Assembly (NCBI GenBank): GCA_036258055.1
Contig: DATAEK010000043.1
Location: forward strand, 1-45,113
DNA length: 45,113 nucleotides
Direction: 5' to 3'
From: DATAEK01 sp036258055
GTDB taxonomy: Bacteria > Acidobacteriota > Vicinamibacteria > Vicinamibacterales > 2-12-FULL-66-21
Part shown: positions 44,846-45,113 of the stretch, in pieces
How the letters are laid out: every line of letters begins with the position of its first letter
How positions within the stretch are numbered: the first letter of the stretch is position 1
Position numbers and translations under genes: made by a program
Notes under the pieces: model-generated
The model's input: the letters and a program-made list of their open reading frames with translations, nothing else
What the model was told of the DNA's origin: nothing
Database searches by the model: none

Positions 44846-45113
44846 GTGGCCGGTCGCTTCGAGACCTGGGTCAAGGCCGCGCTCCTCGAAGTGCAGGAGT
44901 ACGTCCGGATGCTCGGCAAGGTCGGCCGCGCACTCGTCACGCGTCCGTTCTATTACCGGGACGTCATCGAGCAGTTCGACGCCATCGGTTTGGGATCGCT
45001 CACCGTGGTGCTCCTGACCGGCACGTTCACCGGGATGGTGCTGGCGCTGCAGATGGGGCTGACGCTCGATCAGTTCGGGGCGCGGTCGATGGTCGGCCGG
45101 CTGGTGAGCGCGT
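44846..45113 (+). CDS. MlaE/YrbE-type ABC transporter permease (3' partial)
   Basis: Only the first 89 residues are inside the window. They match the start of MlaE-type permeases, which move lipids between membranes: an amphipathic N-terminal helix (FETWVKAALLEVQEYVRMLGKVGRAL), then YYRDVIEQFDAIGLGSLTVVLLTGTFTGMVLALQMGLTL with the typical GSL-x4-LTG-x-FTGMVLALQ. GTG 44846 follows the uvrB stop after one base. Partner ATPase and MCE-domain genes would be expected next. Confidence 0.85.
   Translation, partial: MAGRFETWVKAALLEVQEYVRMLGKVGRALVTRPFYYRDVIEQFDAIGLGSLTVVLLTGTFTGMVLALQMGLTLDQFGARSMVGRLVSA

Overview
The window is about 45 kb of GC-rich bacterial chromosome, most likely from an Acidobacteriota member and plausibly of the Vicinamibacteria type. 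Three things suggest this: a secreted VWFA protein of the kind common in Acidobacteria (41742-42668), an ECF sigma/anti-sigma/secreted-protein trio, and heavily GC-biased codons with GTG and TTG starts beside ATG. The phylum is an inference from gene content; there is no rRNA in the window. I found no tRNA, rRNA, CRISPR array, insertion sequence or phage gene.

Layout. 1-5.0 kb: the 3' end of a BACON-repeat surface protein, a lone moaA on the minus strand, and a secreted AbgB-like M20 amidohydrolase. 5.2-12.3 kb: a housekeeping run hisS-aspS, then phoH-ybeY-corC-era, mostly joined by 4-base stop/start overlaps. 12.3-18.8 kb: an accessory block with strand changes: a B3 metallo-beta-lactamase-like gene with Gln at the first metal position, pirin and DoxX genes divergent from an HxlR regulator with a palindromic operator candidate between them, an aldo/keto reductase, and the ECF sigma module. 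18.8-29.6 kb: mgtE-recO-glyQ-glyS-ppdK-corA-mutL, tightly packed. 29.7-33.4 kb: an NfeD-like protein, a flotillin, a beta-carbonic-anhydrase-like protein, and a membrane-anchored trypsin-like protease whose leader looks like a cyclic-di-GMP-I (GEMM-I) riboswitch. 33.5-36.7 kb, minus strand: trmH-like, rarA and aroC. 36.8-45.1 kb: greA, a patatin-like membrane protein without its catalytic serine, a trans-sulfuration-type PLP enzyme, a Rossmann-DHH-DHHA1 phosphoesterase on the minus strand, the VWFA protein, uvrB, and the start of an MlaE-type permease.

Non-coding signals worth attention are: the riboswitch leader with a promoter before it and an intrinsic terminator after the gene; the HxlR operator set inside a promoter spacer; at least five short tracts of 7-base tandem repeats with different sequences, two of which form the first codons of ppdK and mutL; three copies of a palindromic GGGGTGGGGCCCC element; and a long inverted repeat before the PLP gene.

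The housekeeping genes cover tRNA charging, ribosome maturation (YbeY, Era), DNA repair (RecO, MutL, RarA, UvrB), central carbon metabolism (PpdK), divalent-cation transport (MgtE, CorA, CorC-like) and chorismate synthesis. The accessory genes point to envelope stress, redox or electrophile response, and second-messenger control of a surface protease.
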